Assembly (NCBI GenBank): GCA_910588145.1
Contig: CAJUPO010000017.1
Coordinates: 1 to 41,876, forward strand
Source of the DNA: an uncultured Oscillospiraceae bacterium
GTDB taxonomy: Bacteria; Bacillota; Clostridia; Oscillospirales; Ruminococcaceae
Direction: 5' to 3'
DNA length: 41,876 nt
Positions 1 through 7,203 of this stretch are shown piece by piece (the stretch's first letter is position 1; the number at the start of each line of letters is the position of its first letter). The notes below the pieces were generated by a model. It was not told the DNA's origin. It ran no database searches and worked only from the letters and a program-made list of their open reading frames with translations. The position numbers and the translations under genes are program-made.

Positions 1-2
1 AC

Positions 3-113
3 GCAGCAAAATATTTCGGCAACGTAAACGAAGACGATAACTTCGATATATTCGATGCAATCACAATCGCCCGCTACACAACAGCAGATGATTGGGCAGA
101 TGTAATCAAATAA
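3..113 (+). CDS. C-terminal end of a dockerin-like protein (partial)
   Basis: The open frame enters from the left edge and gives 36 residues before TAA. It contains GNVNEDDNFDIFDAITIARY, which matches the calcium-binding loop plus helix of a type I dockerin repeat: Asn, Asn, Asp, Asp and Asp sit at loop positions 1, 3, 5, 9 and 12, followed by the IFD-x-x-x-x-ARY helix. Dockerins dock secreted enzymes onto cohesin scaffolds in cellulosomes, which fits the cellobiose-using gene content. Only the last repeat is visible, so the catalytic module and the first dockerin repeat are unknown. The gene converges with typA and shares its terminator. Confidence 0.7.
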   Translation, partial: AAKYFGNVNEDDNFDIFDAITIARYTTADDWADVIK

Positions 114-183
114 TCAGCCCCTGATTTAATCATTTTTAATATATTAAAAATAGCTTACAGGTTTATCCTGTAAGCTATTTTTT
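109..183. repeat. Left arm of 75-bp terminal inverted repeat
   Basis: This stretch is repeated in reverse complement at 41802-41876 with a single mismatch, in the hairpin loop. It begins at the last codon of the dockerin-like gene and runs to the T-tract that abuts the typA stop codon. It contains an intrinsic terminator hairpin (146-184) plus about 37 bp of A/T-rich sequence. Confidence 0.9.
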
Positions 184-184
184 T
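146..184. terminator. Bidirectional terminator between dockerin gene and typA
   Basis: A perfect 16-bp stem (146-161 with 167-182) has a 5-nt loop and is flanked by A-run and T-run, so it can terminate both converging genes. The typA stop codon lies inside the T-tract. Confidence 0.9.
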
Positions 185-2006
185 ACTGTTTAGCTTTTGT
201 TTTTGCTCTAAGTGTATTGCTGAGAATCCTTTTTCTGATTCTGATGTTTTCTGGAGTAACCTCAAGAAGCTCATCATCAGCAAGGAATTCAAGACTGTCT
301 TCAAGACTAAGTCGTCTCGGCGGAACAAGTCTAAGTGCGTCGTCAGAACCGCTTGCACGGGTATTTGTAAGATGCTTTTTCTTGCATACGTTTACGACTA
401 AATCTTCTGTTTTAGGAGAAGCGCCAACTATCATTCCCTCATAGACAGGAGTACCTGCGCCGATGAAAAGCGCTCCTCTTTCCTGGGCGTTATAAAGACC
501 GTAGGTTACAGCTTCACCGGTTTCAAAAGAAATAAGAGAACCGGTATTTCTTCTTGGAATCTCACCCTTAAAAGGCTGATAACTGTCGAAAACGCTTGAC
601 ATGATTCCCTCACCCTTGGTATCGGTAAGGAACTCACTCTTATAACCGAAAAGACCTCTTGACGGAATAAGAAATTCAAGCTTCATTCTTGAACCCTGAG
701 GATGCATTTCAAGCATGTCCGCTTTTCTTGTGCCCATTTTTTCCATTACTGAACCAACGCATTCTTCCGGAACATCAATAACCAGGCGTTCAACAGGTTC
801 AATTTTATTTCCCTTTTCGTCCTCTTTGAAAAGAACTCTCGGAGTTGAAACTGAAAGCTCATAGCCTTCACGTCTCATATTTTCAATGAGGATAGAAAGG
901 TGCATTTCCCCTCTTCCTGCCACTTTAAATGAATCGGTATTATCTGTTTCCTCAACTCTAAGAGATACGTCCTTAAGAGTTTCTTTAAAAAGTCTTTCTC
1001 TAAGCTGACGTGATGTAACAAACTTTCCTTCTCTTCCTGCAAAAGGAGAATCGTTAACAGAGAATGTCATTTCAACAGTCGGTTCGCTGATTTTAGTGAA
1101 AGGAAGCGCTTCAGGGCAATCAGGAGAGCAAACAGTATCACCGATGGTGATTCCTTCAATACCGCTTACCCAGACAATATCACCTACTTTAGCAGTTTCC
1201 GCCGGAACTCGCTGGAGTCCCTGAATCTGGAGAAGAGAAACAAGTTTTGCATTTACCGGCTTCTTGTCAGGATTCTGGTGATTGCAGACTATTACATTTT
1301 GATTCACCTTTGCGTTTCCTCTTTGGATTCTTCCTATACCGATACGTCCAACATATTCATTATAGTCGATGGAAGATACCAGCATCTGGAGAGGTCCCTC
1401 GTCATCTCCCTTAGGCGGTTCGATGTAGTTGATAATTGTATCAAAAAGCGGAGTAAGGTCTTTGCCTTCCTCGTACTGACTAAGAGAAGCAGTACCGGCC
1501 CTGCCTGAGCAGAAAAGAATAGGACTTTCAAGCTGTTCGTCATTTGCGTCAAGATCAAGAAGAAGCTCAAGAACCTCGTCCCCTATTTCGTCAAGACGAG
1601 CGTCAGGACGGTCGATTTTATTTACTACGATAATGATTTTGTGATTCATTTCAAGAGCCTTTGAAAGAACGAATCTTGTCTGAGGCATTGCACCCTCGGC
1701 GGCGTCTACAAGAAGCAGAACTCCGTCTACCATGCTGAGAACACGTTCAACCTCGCCGCCGAAGTCAGCGTGTCCGGGGGTATCAATAATATTGATCTTT
1801 GTGTCGTTATAGCATACTGAAGTATTTTTTGCAAGGATTGTAATACCTCTTTCTTTTTCGATATCGTTGCTGTCCATTACTCTTTCAGCCACGACCTGAT
1901 TTTCTCTGAAAGCGCCGCCCTGTTTGAGCATTTCGTCAACAAGAGTAGTTTTACCATGGTCAACGTGAGCGATAATGGCAATATTTCTTAAATCTTCTCT
2001 TATCAT
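183..2006 (-). CDS. typA: Translational GTPase TypA/BipA
   Basis: This is a ribosome-associated translation-factor-like GTPase (EF-G/LepA relative) that affects ribosome assembly and stress or cold adaptation. The start at 2006 (MIREDLRN) gives 607 residues, normal for the family. It is preferred over an in-frame ATG 21 nt upstream because AGGAGG sits 6 nt before it. The G1 loop AHVDHGKTTL lies near residue 14, followed by RGITI (switch I), DTPGHADF (G3) and NKIDRPDA (G4). A C-terminal BipA-specific region ends in the basic RIRKRILSNTLRAKTK tail. It is monocistronic and faces the dockerin gene across a shared terminator. Confidence 0.97.
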   Translation of the reverse strand: MIREDLRNIAIIAHVDHGKTTLVDEMLKQGGAFRENQVVAERVMDSNDIEKERGITILAKNTSVCYNDTKINIIDTPGHADFGGEVERVLSMVDGVLLLVDAAEGAMPQTRFVLSKALEMNHKIIIVVNKIDRPDARLDEIGDEVLELLLDLDANDEQLESPILFCSGRAGTASLSQYEEGKDLTPLFDTIINYIEPPKGDDEGPLQMLVSSIDYNEYVGRIGIGRIQRGNAKVNQNVIVCNHQNPDKKPVNAKLVSLLQIQGLQRVPAETAKVGDIVWVSGIEGITIGDTVCSPDCPEALPFTKISEPTVEMTFSVNDSPFAGREGKFVTSRQLRERLFKETLKDVSLRVEETDNTDSFKVAGRGEMHLSILIENMRREGYELSVSTPRVLFKEDEKGNKIEPVERLVIDVPEECVGSVMEKMGTRKADMLEMHPQGSRMKLEFLIPSRGLFGYKSEFLTDTKGEGIMSSVFDSYQPFKGEIPRRNTGSLISFETGEAVTYGLYNAQERGALFIGAGTPVYEGMIVGASPKTEDLVVNVCKKKHLTNTRASGSDDALRLVPPRRLSLEDSLEFLADDELLEVTPENIRIRKRILSNTLRAKTKAKQ

Positions 2007-2059
2007 GAGATTCCTCCTGATTTGCATTTATTGATATTTTTCTAAAAGAGAGCTTCTTT

Positions 2060-2087
2060 CAGAAAATTCGTAAAGGCTAATTTTCTG
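2060..2087. repeat. Inverted repeat in typA leader
   Basis: Nine-bp arms CAGAAAATT and AATTTTCTG (2060-2068, 2079-2087) surround a 10-nt centre in the untranslated region before typA. No T-tract follows on the minus strand, so this is not a terminator. It could be an RNA hairpin or an operator. Confidence 0.4.
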
Positions 2088-2133
2088 TACGGATGTAATA
2101 CCCTGAAATAGTGTATTAATTTGTGTTACTGCA

Positions 2134-2167
2134 TAAAAAATGTCCTGCATTTTCATGCAGGACATTT
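2134..2167 (-). terminator. Terminator of the tRNA operon
   Basis: Read on the minus strand, a 14-bp stem AAAATGTCCTGCAT with a GAAA tetraloop is followed by a T-run, immediately after the tRNA-Tyr CCA end. Confidence 0.9.
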
Positions 2168-2252
2168 TGGTGGGAGAAGATGGATTCGAACCATCGAAGC
2201 TGAAAGCAACAGATTTACAGTCTGCCCCCTTTGGCCACTCGGGAATTCTCCC
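2168..2252 (-). tRNA. tRNA-Tyr (anticodon GTA)
   Basis: This 85-nt class II tRNA has acceptor stem GGGAGAA/TTCTCCC, encoded CCA, anticodon loop CTGTAAA reading GTA, a long variable arm (TTGCTTTCAGCTTCGA region) and T-loop GGTTCGAATCC. It is the last gene of a three-tRNA minus-strand cluster. Confidence 0.95.
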
Positions 2253-2283
2253 ATAAAAACTCTGCCGACTTTTGCCGACAGAT

Positions 2284-2359
2284 TGGAGCTGGTGGACGGA
2301 CTCGAACCCCCGACCTGCTGATTACAAATCAGCTGCTCTACCAACTGAGCTACACCAGC
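2284..2359 (-). tRNA. tRNA-Thr (anticodon TGT)
   Basis: This 76-nt tRNA has acceptor GCTGGTG/CACCAGC and encoded CCA. Its D-arm is AGCTCAGTTGGTAGAGC, its anticodon loop TTTGTAA between GCTGA and TCAGC reads TGT, and its T-arm is GGGGGTTCGAGTCC. It is the middle gene of the tRNA cluster. Confidence 0.95.
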
Positions 2360-2435
2360 ATTATTAATGCTTGTTTATTATATCATAAAATCAAGAACTT
2401 GTCAACCCCTGATTTTAGATTTTTTTGAAAAAGTT

Positions 2436-2512
2436 TGGTCGAGGCGACAGGACTTGAACCTGCGGCATCTTGGTCCCAAACCAAGCACTCTACCAAACTG
2501 AGTTACGCCTCG
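2436..2512 (-). tRNA. tRNA-Pro (anticodon TGG)
   Basis: This 77-nt tRNA has acceptor CGAGGCG/CGCCTCG, encoded CCA, anticodon loop TTTGGGA between CTTGG and CCAAG reading TGG, and T-arm GCAGGTTCAAGTCCTG. It is the promoter-proximal tRNA of the cluster. Confidence 0.95.
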
Positions 2513-2552
2513 GTTAAACTTTTCATGCTGTTTTATGTCAAACAGCTTTATT

Positions 2553-2581
2553 ATTATATACTTAATCCGGATATTTGTCAA
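2553..2581 (-). promoter_or_regulatory. Promoter of the tRNA-Pro-Thr-Tyr cluster
   Basis: On the minus strand TTGACA (2576-2581), a 17-nt spacer and TATAAT (2553-2558) match the sigma-A consensus exactly, about 40 nt before tRNA-Pro. Confidence 0.85.
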
Positions 2582-2652
2582 TAGATTTTTAAAACTTTGT
2601 ATATTTTGACTTAATGTAATATAAATTTATATTAAAAATTGCTGAATGTGAC

Positions 2653-2676
2653 AAAAAAAGACGGCTTTAAGCCGTC
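2653..2676 (-). terminator. Terminator after spoVAE
   Basis: Minus-strand stem GACGGCTT/AAGCCGTC is followed by seven T, just past the spoVAE stop codon. Confidence 0.9.
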
Positions 2677-2680
2677 ATAA

Positions 2681-3034
2681 TTATTTATCCTTGGGTTTAA
2701 AAATAAGAGCTGCAAGAAGACCGAATAAAAGAGCGGCAGTAATTCCGCCTGCTGCGCTTGACATTCCTCCTGTAAAAATTCCGAGAAAACCCTTTTCATC
2801 AACTGATTTTCTAATTCCCTCAGCAAGAAGATGTCCGAATCCGGTTAAAGGTACAGTTGCACCTGCGCCGGCAAATTCCGCAAGACTTTTGTACCATCCG
2901 AAGGCTGAAATTACAACGCCGGCTACCACATAGGAAACAAGTATTCTTGCGGGAGTAAGCTTTGTGTAATCAATAAGAACCTGTCCCACTGCGCAGAACA
3001 AGCCGCCTATAAGAAATGCCCATAAAAAATCCAT
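2681..3034 (-). CDS. spoVAE: Stage V sporulation protein AE (SpoVAE)
   Basis: SpoVA proteins form the inner-membrane channel that loads calcium-dipicolinate into the forespore and releases it in germination. This 117-residue protein matches the SpoVAE family in length and pattern: a first membrane helix (FLWAFLIGGLFCAVGQ), the conserved KLTPARILV, then SAFGWYKSLAEFAGAGATVPLTGFG, FTGGMSSAAGGITAALLFG and a terminal hydrophobic segment. AAGGAGG lies 6 nt before the ATG. It sits 11 nt after spoVAD, as expected for a spoVAD-spoVAE pair. The usual companion spoVAC is not adjacent. Confidence 0.95.
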   Translation of the reverse strand: MDFLWAFLIGGLFCAVGQVLIDYTKLTPARILVSYVVAGVVISAFGWYKSLAEFAGAGATVPLTGFGHLLAEGIRKSVDEKGFLGIFTGGMSSAAGGITAALLFGLLAALIFKPKDK

Positions 3035-3045
3035 TGTTGTCCTCC

Positions 3046-4059
3046 TTATATTTTGTAGCTGATATGGATAAGATGAGAAATTGACGGTATTGATTCTCCC
3101 TGCTGGGAGGCAGTCGGGGACATGAGCGCTCCTGTTGCGGCAAAGATCATTTCCTTAATTTCTCCGGTCTGAACTTTTGGAAGAAAATATCCGCAGAGAA
3201 CGCTTGCACTGCATCCGCAGCCTGAACCGCCGGCGTGGGTATCCTGTTCTTCGCTGTCGAAAATAATAGCTCCGCAGTCACGGTGCTGTACCGAGATATC
3301 TATATTGTCTTTTAGGAGAAGTTCTTTTAAAAGCTGACTTCCTACTGTTCCCAGATCACCTGTTACTATTACATCAAAGTCATCCGGGGTCAGTCCGGTG
3401 TCGCTGAGATAATTTTTAATAGTCGAAGCCGCTGCCGGAGCCATTGCCGCTCCCATGTTGTTTGCATCGGTAATACCGAGATCGGTTATGTTGCCGATAG
3501 AAACCGCTTTTATATAGGGAGCACCGCCCTGTGGGGACAATATAACTGCTCCGGACGCCGTACAGGTCCATTGTGCGGAGGGAGTTCTCTGTCCTCCGTA
3601 GGAAAGGGGAAACCGGAATTGTCTTTCTGCTGTGGAAAAGTGTGAAGAGGTTGCGGCGGCAATATGTTCGCCGAGCCCGCTGTCAGTGAGAAGTGTTGCA
3701 AGGAGTAATCCTTCGGCCATAGTAGAGCAGGCTCCGTAAATTCCGAGAAAGGGAATGTTGAGGTCTCTGAGTCCGTAGGTTGTGCCCATGCATTGATTGA
3801 TAAGATCTCCTGAAAATATGCAGTCAATATCAGCGGATTTTAGTCCTGCTTTTTTGATAGCAAGCTCAACTGTCTGTTTCTGAAGCTCACTTTCAGCCTT
3901 TTCCCATGAATCCTGACCGAAATGACTGTCTTTTTCGACTCTGTCAAAGCAGGAACCGATGGGACCTGATCCTTCTTTTTCGCCTGTAATCGAAGCAAAA
4001 GCTGATATGGAAGGAGAATTTTCAGTTAGAAATGTATTTCTGCTTATTTTCTTTGCCAT
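3046..4059 (-). CDS. spoVAD: Stage V sporulation protein AD (SpoVAD)
   Basis: SpoVAD is the soluble thiolase-fold member of the SpoVA dipicolinic-acid transport machinery, and is thought to bind dipicolinate at the forespore membrane. The 337-residue product shows the family features GSCFDRVEKDS, the pocket segment GIYGACSTMAEGLLLA, SYGGQRTPSAQWT, VTGDLGTVG and GGSGCGCSASVLCGY. An AGGAGG site precedes the start. It opens the spoVAD-spoVAE unit; upstream is the divergent bioY promoter region, so no spoVAC precedes it here. A CATAATA motif (minus strand, 4115-4121) resembles a forespore sigma-G -10, but I could not pair it with a good -35. Confidence 0.96.
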   Translation of the reverse strand: MAKKISRNTFLTENSPSISAFASITGEKEGSGPIGSCFDRVEKDSHFGQDSWEKAESELQKQTVELAIKKAGLKSADIDCIFSGDLINQCMGTTYGLRDLNIPFLGIYGACSTMAEGLLLATLLTDSGLGEHIAAATSSHFSTAERQFRFPLSYGGQRTPSAQWTCTASGAVILSPQGGAPYIKAVSIGNITDLGITDANNMGAAMAPAAASTIKNYLSDTGLTPDDFDVIVTGDLGTVGSQLLKELLLKDNIDISVQHRDCGAIIFDSEEQDTHAGGSGCGCSASVLCGYFLPKVQTGEIKEMIFAATGALMSPTASQQGESIPSISHLIHISYKI

Positions 4060-4183
4060 TATAAATACCTCCTGTTAATATTTATTTTGGAATTATTATT
4101 TACAGAGGAAAAAATATTATGCATTAGTGTGAAAAACAGATAAAAAAATATATAAAAATACAGCAAATGGACGAAATAATGCT

Positions 4184-4221
4184 TAATTGTCACCTTTAGT
4201 TTAAAAATAGGGTGACAATTA
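4184..4221 (+). promoter_or_regulatory. BirA-like operator upstream of bioY
   Basis: Perfect 11-bp inverted arms TAATTGTCACC (4184-4194) and GGTGACAATTA (4211-4221) are separated by 16 nt. Arm sequence and spacing resemble the known Firmicute BirA biotin-repressor sites (TTGT...ACC, N14-16, GGT...ACAA). The right arm covers the bioY -35. Confidence 0.75.
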
Positions 4222-4240
4222 GCTGATAATGTGATAAAAT
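4212..4240 (+). promoter_or_regulatory. bioY promoter
   Basis: GTGACA (4212-4217), a 17-nt spacer and TAAAAT (4235-4240) form a sigma-A promoter whose -35 is inside the right arm of the inverted repeat, so repressor binding would block it. Confidence 0.7.
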
Positions 4241-4266
4241 ATATTAAGATTTAAGGAGGAAGATAT

Positions 4267-4824
4267 ATGAATAAAACAAAAACTTTTAAAATGGCAATGG
4301 TGGGACTTATGGCGGCGCTGTTCTGTATCGCAGGACCTAACGTCATACCTATTCCTATAAGTCCTGTTCCAATTTCATTTACAAACCTTGCGGTTTTTTT
4401 CGCAGCATTCGTACTTAGCTGGAAGCTTTGCGGTTTAAGCTTTATAATTTATATTTTACTGGGTGCAGTAGGGCTTCCTGTTTTTTCGGGATATACCGGA
4501 GGGCTTGCCAAGCTTGCCGGTCCTACAGGGGGATATATTATAGGCTTTATATTTACTGCAATGATCTGCGCATTTTTTGTAGAAAAATTTCATTGCAGGA
4601 TATACATGAATATTTTAGGCATGATTGCGGGAATGATTATTGCATACATATTCGGTACAGCCTGGTTCATGATACAACAAGGGACAAGCCTTGCCTCTGC
4701 TCTGACATTGTGCGTTATTCCTTATCTTATTGGGGACGCTCTTAAAATAGCGGCGGCGGCAGCGCTGGGTCCTGTAATAAGAAAATCTCTTGTTAAGGCT
4801 TCTCTTATTAAAGCACAAGCATAA
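4267..4824 (+). CDS. bioY: Biotin transporter BioY (ECF substrate-binding component)
   Basis: BioY is the membrane S-component that binds biotin and works with a shared energy-coupling-factor module (EcfA, EcfA', EcfT), none of which is in this window. The 185-residue product has about six hydrophobic segments and the family pattern IPISPVPISFTNLAVFFAAF, LGAVGLPVFSGYTGG, the signature GPTGGYIIGF, and a C-terminal PYLIGDALKIAAAAALG that contains the conserved D-K pair. AAGGAGGA lies 6 nt before the ATG. It is monocistronic, probably repressed by BirA through the upstream palindrome, and ends in its own terminator. Confidence 0.96.
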   Translation: MNKTKTFKMAMVGLMAALFCIAGPNVIPIPISPVPISFTNLAVFFAAFVLSWKLCGLSFIIYILLGAVGLPVFSGYTGGLAKLAGPTGGYIIGFIFTAMICAFFVEKFHCRIYMNILGMIAGMIIAYIFGTAWFMIQQGTSLASALTLCVIPYLIGDALKIAAAAALGPVIRKSLVKASLIKAQA

Positions 4825-4845
4825 AAAAGACTTAAATCAACAAGC

Positions 4846-4880
4846 AAAACAGTTCTGATAAAGGACTGTTTTTCTTTTTT
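4846..4880 (+). terminator. Terminator after bioY
   Basis: Stem AAAACAGT/ACTGTTTT, extended inward by two weaker pairs, is followed by TTTCTTTTTT. Confidence 0.85.
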
Positions 4881-4920
4881 ATTTTGAATATGCTTTGATC
4901 CTGCATATACTTTTAATTTA

Positions 4921-4949
4921 TTGACAATAAATTACTGGTGTGGTAAAAT
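4921..4949 (+). promoter_or_regulatory. murT-gatD promoter
   Basis: TTGACA (4921-4926), a 17-nt spacer and TAAAAT (4944-4949) match the sigma-A consensus closely; the murT start lies about 40 nt downstream. Confidence 0.8.
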
Positions 4950-4988
4950 AATAAGGTAAAGCCTATAATTATGGATTCAGAGGGAAAA

Positions 4989-6359
4989 ATGAAAAAAACT
5001 TTTAGATTTTATTTGTCAGTGCTCGGAGCAAAATTTATAATAAAGCTTATGAGACTGCTTAAGAAAAACGCAACAAATCTTCCGGGAGAAATTGCGCTGA
5101 TATTTTATCCTGATCTGCTTCGGTATTTCGATATGCCCGAAACAGTAATCGCAGTTACCGGAACAAACGGAAAAACAACCGTTTCAAATATGATAAACAA
5201 TATCCTGACTGAAAACGGATTTGATTTTATAAATAACAGCTTCGGCGGAAATGTAGACACGGGTATCGCTTCGGTTCTCCTTGAAAACTGCACTCTTAAG
5301 GGCGGATTCAAAAAGAATATGGCTCTGTTTGAGGTGGATGAACGAAGTGCGCCGAGGCTTCTGCCGTATATCTCTCCGGATTACCTTGTCTGCACCAATC
5401 TTCAAAGGGATTCCATGAAGCGAAATGCTCATACAGAGTTTATTTTTAATGTTCTGAACAAAAATATCCCTGCTAAGACTAAGGTTATCCTAAACGGAGA
5501 CGATTTAATAAGCAGCCGTCTTGCGCCTGACAACCAGAGAATATATTTCGGAATAAGCAGGCTTGAAGGTGAAGTTACCACAGAAGATAATATTATCTGC
5601 GATATAGTGAACTGTCCTGAATGCGGAAACAGGCTTGAATTTGATTTCAGGCATTATAATCATATCGGAAGAGGTCACTGTACTGAATGCGGCTTCGGAA
5701 CTCCCCCGATAAATTTTGACGTAAAAGAAACTAAAGACTCAATGGTATATATTGACCATGAAGGCAGCAGGGAGGTATACAGGCTTCCAAATAACAGAAT
5801 AACGGATTTATACAATACCGCCGCCGCTGTTACACTTACAAGAACTCTCGGACTTTCCGAGAAACAGGTTTCCTCTGCCATGGAAAAGCTTGAAATAGTA
5901 AAGTCAAGATACGAAAGCTTTGAAGCTGCGGGAAAACAGGTTATAGTATCTCTTGCAAAAGGACAGAATCCTGTTGCCTGTTCGGGCGTTTGTGATTTTA
6001 TAAGAAAAGAGCCCGGAAATAAGGCTGTTATCATGATTCTTGAAGACTTCTATGACGCAAAAAGAACCTCTGAAAATATAGCATGGATCTATGAAACGGA
6101 TTTCGAATTTCTCAAGGGTGACGATATAAAGCAAATAATAGTCGGAGGAAAAAGAGCTGACGACTATATGGTAAGATTCCTTATTGCGGGAATCGACAGG
6201 TCTAAAATCGTCTGCTGCCAAAATGAAACGGATACTGTAAGCTATCTTAAAACAGAAGGCATTGATAAAATCATGGTAATGTATGATCTTTTCAACGTGA
6301 TCTCACTGAACAGCATAAAGAAACAGCTTAAGGAACTGCCGGAGGATAATAAAAAATGA
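4989..6359 (+). CDS. murT: MurT-type Mur ligase (lipid II isoglutaminyl synthase catalytic subunit)
   Basis: MurT is the Mur-ligase-like ATPase that, with GatD, amidates the D-Glu of lipid II to D-isoglutamine. The 456-residue product shows the central ATP loop VTGTNGKTT (residues 56-64), a Mur-ligase body with a Cys4 zinc ribbon typical of MurT (CPEC at 209-212, CTEC at 231-234), and a C-terminal DUF1727 region (ILEDFYDAKRTSENIAWIYE). The family's usual LIKNP-type motif appears here as SLAKGQNP, so the protein is divergent. The start at 4989 has AGAGGG just upstream; an ATG 18 nt earlier lacks a site. It overlaps gatD by ATGA, showing translational coupling. Confidence 0.88.
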   Translation: MKKTFRFYLSVLGAKFIIKLMRLLKKNATNLPGEIALIFYPDLLRYFDMPETVIAVTGTNGKTTVSNMINNILTENGFDFINNSFGGNVDTGIASVLLENCTLKGGFKKNMALFEVDERSAPRLLPYISPDYLVCTNLQRDSMKRNAHTEFIFNVLNKNIPAKTKVILNGDDLISSRLAPDNQRIYFGISRLEGEVTTEDNIICDIVNCPECGNRLEFDFRHYNHIGRGHCTECGFGTPPINFDVKETKDSMVYIDHEGSREVYRLPNNRITDLYNTAAAVTLTRTLGLSEKQVSSAMEKLEIVKSRYESFEAAGKQVIVSLAKGQNPVACSGVCDFIRKEPGNKAVIMILEDFYDAKRTSENIAWIYETDFEFLKGDDIKQIIVGGKRADDYMVRFLIAGIDRSKIVCCQNETDTVSYLKTEGIDKIMVMYDLFNVISLNSIKKQLKELPEDNKK

Positions 6360-7072
6360 GTATAGTAATTGAAGATCTTTTTCCGGAAGTAGGGAATCTT
6401 TTCGGAGATACGGGAAATATGCGCTATCTTGTAAAATCCCTGCCTGAAGCTGAATATATAAGAACTCCTCTTAACGGAAGACCTGCTTTTGCCGGCAGAG
6501 ATGTTAACATGATTTACATGGGACCAATGACTGAAAGCAGTCAGCTTGAAGTTATGAAGCGCCTTTTGCCGTTTAAGGAAAGAATAAATGAAATGATTGA
6601 TAACGGTACTGTATTTCTTATGACGGGCAATGCATTTGAAATTTTCGGAAATTATATTGACGACTCCGATAACGGAAAAACTGAATGTATGGGACTTCTC
6701 GACTTTACAGTCAAAAGAAACATGATGAAGAGAAAAAGCGGTCTTGTGCTGGGTGTTTATGAGGATATAGAAATTACCGGATTCCATGCAAGATTTACAG
6801 ATGTATTCCCAGGCGAAAACACGCAGAGCTTCATTGAAGTAATAAAAGGCGAGGGAATGAATCCTAAAAGCAGTAAAGAGGGAATTGTTAAAAATAATTT
6901 TATAGGTACAAGCATTATCGGACCTTTGCTTGTTCTTAATCCCCTTTTTACCAAGAAGCTGATAAAAAAATTATGCGGTAAAGAAAGGACTTTAGCTTTT
7001 GAAGACGACGCCATGAAAGCGTATAAGGCAAGGCTTGAGGATTTTAAGGACAAAAAAGTAGGAATACACTAA
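6356..7072 (+). CDS. gatD: GatD-like protein with altered glutaminase active site
   Basis: By position and overall pattern this is the class I glutamine amidotransferase partner of MurT, which normally frees ammonia from glutamine. The 238-residue protein keeps the family start (LFPEVGNLFGDTGN), the MGLLDF segment and the GPLLVLNP region. However, the nucleophile elbow, normally xCGGYQ, reads MTGNAFE with Thr90 in place of Cys, and the conserved GTYLHGP reads GTSIIGP with Ile188 in place of the catalytic His. Hydrolysis of glutamine therefore looks impossible. It may be a structural partner, or the pair may use free ammonia or have another role. The reading frame is intact and coupled to murT. 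Confidence 0.8.
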   Translation: MSIVIEDLFPEVGNLFGDTGNMRYLVKSLPEAEYIRTPLNGRPAFAGRDVNMIYMGPMTESSQLEVMKRLLPFKERINEMIDNGTVFLMTGNAFEIFGNYIDDSDNGKTECMGLLDFTVKRNMMKRKSGLVLGVYEDIEITGFHARFTDVFPGENTQSFIEVIKGEGMNPKSSKEGIVKNNFIGTSIIGPLLVLNPLFTKKLIKKLCGKERTLAFEDDAMKAYKARLEDFKDKKVGIH

Positions 7073-7082
7073 TAAAATTGTG

Positions 7083-7109
7083 ACAGACGCTTTATATGCG
7101 TCTGTTTTT
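7083..7109 (+). terminator. Terminator after gatD
   Basis: Perfect 8-bp stem ACAGACGC/GCGTCTGT with a 7-nt loop and T-tract. Confidence 0.9.
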
Positions 7110-7133
7110 ATTTATAAAAATTTTCAAAACCCC

Positions 7134-7162
7134 TTGAAATATGCAGTGTTAAATGTTATCAT
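7134..7162 (+). promoter_or_regulatory. Promoter of first GH94 gene
   Basis: TTGAAA (7134-7139), a 17-nt spacer and TATCAT (7157-7162) lie about 40 nt before the start codon. Confidence 0.65.
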
Positions 7163-7203
7163 AAAAAGAGTTGCAGCAAGAAAAAAAAATAAGGAGATTT
7201 TTT

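Noticed and set aside
4115..4121. CATAATA on the minus strand as a sigma-G promoter for spoVAD
   Set aside because: Only the -10 fits; at 16-18 nt upstream the sequence is T-rich and does not match the -35 consensus.
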